A DNA stretch of 15,375 nt, taken from contig JALOPK010000039.1 in the NCBI GenBank assembly GCA_025453925.1, positions 1 through 15,375 of the forward strand, in the 5' to 3' direction. Positions within the stretch are counted from its first letter, which is position 1. The number at the start of each line of letters is the position of its first letter. The stretch is from Candidatus Eiseniibacteriota bacterium (GTDB lineage Bacteria; JAFGKV01). Under the pieces are notes generated by a model, which worked only from the letters and a program-made list of their open reading frames with translations, did no database searches and was not told where the DNA came from. The translations under genes and the position numbers were made by a program. This document shows positions 14,837 through 15,375 of this stretch, one piece after another.

Positions 14837-15375
14837 TCACGGGGGTGCCGACTTCCTCATGCATCGGGCGAGAATGAACAGCGGCGCCCTCGAGGGTCGC
14901 GACCAGACGAAATCAATGGTCAGAAGGTCCGCGAGCGCGCTGAGGATGTCGCGCTCGGTGTTCGGATGAAACCGGTCGTGATCGAAACCGATGATCCTGA
15001 AGCACGCAGCGGTGAGCCTGTTCTTCGGCGGAAACCCGGCGATCAGGACGCCTCCGGGCTTGAGAACACGTCGGAGCTCCCGGACCGCGAGTCGGACGTC
15101 GGGAACGTGTTCAAGTACGCTCACGCAGGAGACGATGTCGAAGGCTTCGGATTCGAACGGGAGCGCCATGGCATCGCCACGCGCCAGGCGAACCGCCACC
15201 CCGTGTTTCGCGAGGTACTCGCGCACCGGCACATGGTAGTCGTGGTGGTCGACGCCGAACAGATGCTCAGCGTGCCCTTGAAGCTGCCTGAGAAGCACTC
15301 CCGAACCGTGGCCTACGTCCAGCAAGCGCGGTCTTCTCCCCGGGGGCATGAGTCCGATGGCGGCTTTCAGGCGCC
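14837..15375 (-). CDS. Class I SAM-dependent methyltransferase (5' end outside window)
   Basis: The frame is open to the right edge. An ATG at 15349 exists, but residues encoded upstream of it (RLKAAIGL) fit the usual helix before motif I, so the true start probably lies outside the window. Visible Methyltransf_11-type motifs are LLDVGHGSGVLL (motif I, His in place of the common Cys), LFGVDHHDYH (motif II), ARGDAMALPFESEAFDIVSCVSVLEHVPD (the GDA-x-x-L-P-F and D-x-V motifs, given here with the following helix start omitted) and LKPGGVLIAGFPP (motif III). It transfers a methyl group from S-adenosylmethionine to an unidentified acceptor. It ends 114 nt before the methyltransferase-GT2 fusion on the same strand, so both may belong to one glycan-modification operon. 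The substrate cannot be judged from the sequence. Confidence 0.85.
   Translation of the reverse strand, partial: RLKAAIGLMPPGRRPRLLDVGHGSGVLLRQLQGHAEHLFGVDHHDYHVPVREYLAKHGVAVRLARGDAMALPFESEAFDIVSCVSVLEHVPDVRLAVRELRRVLKPGGVLIAGFPPKNRLTAACFRIIGFDHDRFHPNTERDILSALADLLTIDFVWSRPSRAPLFILARCMRKSAPP

Overview
The window is GC-rich bacterial DNA coding densely on both strands. I count ten protein genes: eight complete, and one cut by each window edge. No rRNA, tRNA, CRISPR array, transposase or phage gene is visible. Several traits suggest a member of the Fibrobacteres-Chlorobi-Bacteroidetes group or a related uncultured phylum such as Eisenbacteria or Krumholzibacteria: a secreted FG-GAP/PKD protein, an MXAN_6640-like putative metalloprotease ending in a FlgD-like/type IX secretion sorting domain, and a tungsten-type aldehyde oxidoreductase with a polyferredoxin. 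This placement is inference, since no marker gene is present.

Layout. (1) 1-1515, minus strand: the N-terminal 505 residues of a secreted protein with seven FG-GAP/VCBS-type repeats and a PKD domain. (2) 1797-3948, plus strand: a two-gene operon of a four-cluster ferredoxin and an aldehyde:ferredoxin oxidoreductase (AOR) family enzyme, overlapping by 11 nt. (3) 4159-6066, minus strand: a long class II fructose-bisphosphate-aldolase-like protein followed by a free-standing tandem ACT-domain protein resembling the regulatory half of aspartokinase. (4) 6327-9053, plus strand: the putative secreted metalloprotease, followed by a 44-bp perfect palindrome. (5) 9425-13407, plus strand: a DUF401 membrane permease fused in one reading frame to a TolB/PD40-type beta-propeller, translationally coupled to a GT-C (PMT/ArnT-like) membrane glycosyltransferase. 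(6) 13367-15375, minus strand: a methyltransferase cut by the window edge, then a methyltransferase-GT2 fusion whose 3' end overlaps the GT-C gene tail to tail.

How the genes may work together. The ferredoxin and AOR probably form one redox enzyme. The aldolase and ACT protein look co-transcribed, which would fit amino-acid or metabolite control of an aldolase-type reaction, but the substrate is not evident. The right third looks like a cell-surface or lipid-linked glycan region: a polyprenyl-phosphate-sugar-dependent GT-C enzyme beside a DPM1-like GT2 of the kind that can make such donors. The least ordinary items are the DUF401-propeller fusion, the 44-bp palindrome, the AOR with altered pterin-site motifs and the aldolase/ACT pair. 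I did not find a clearly new multi-gene system.
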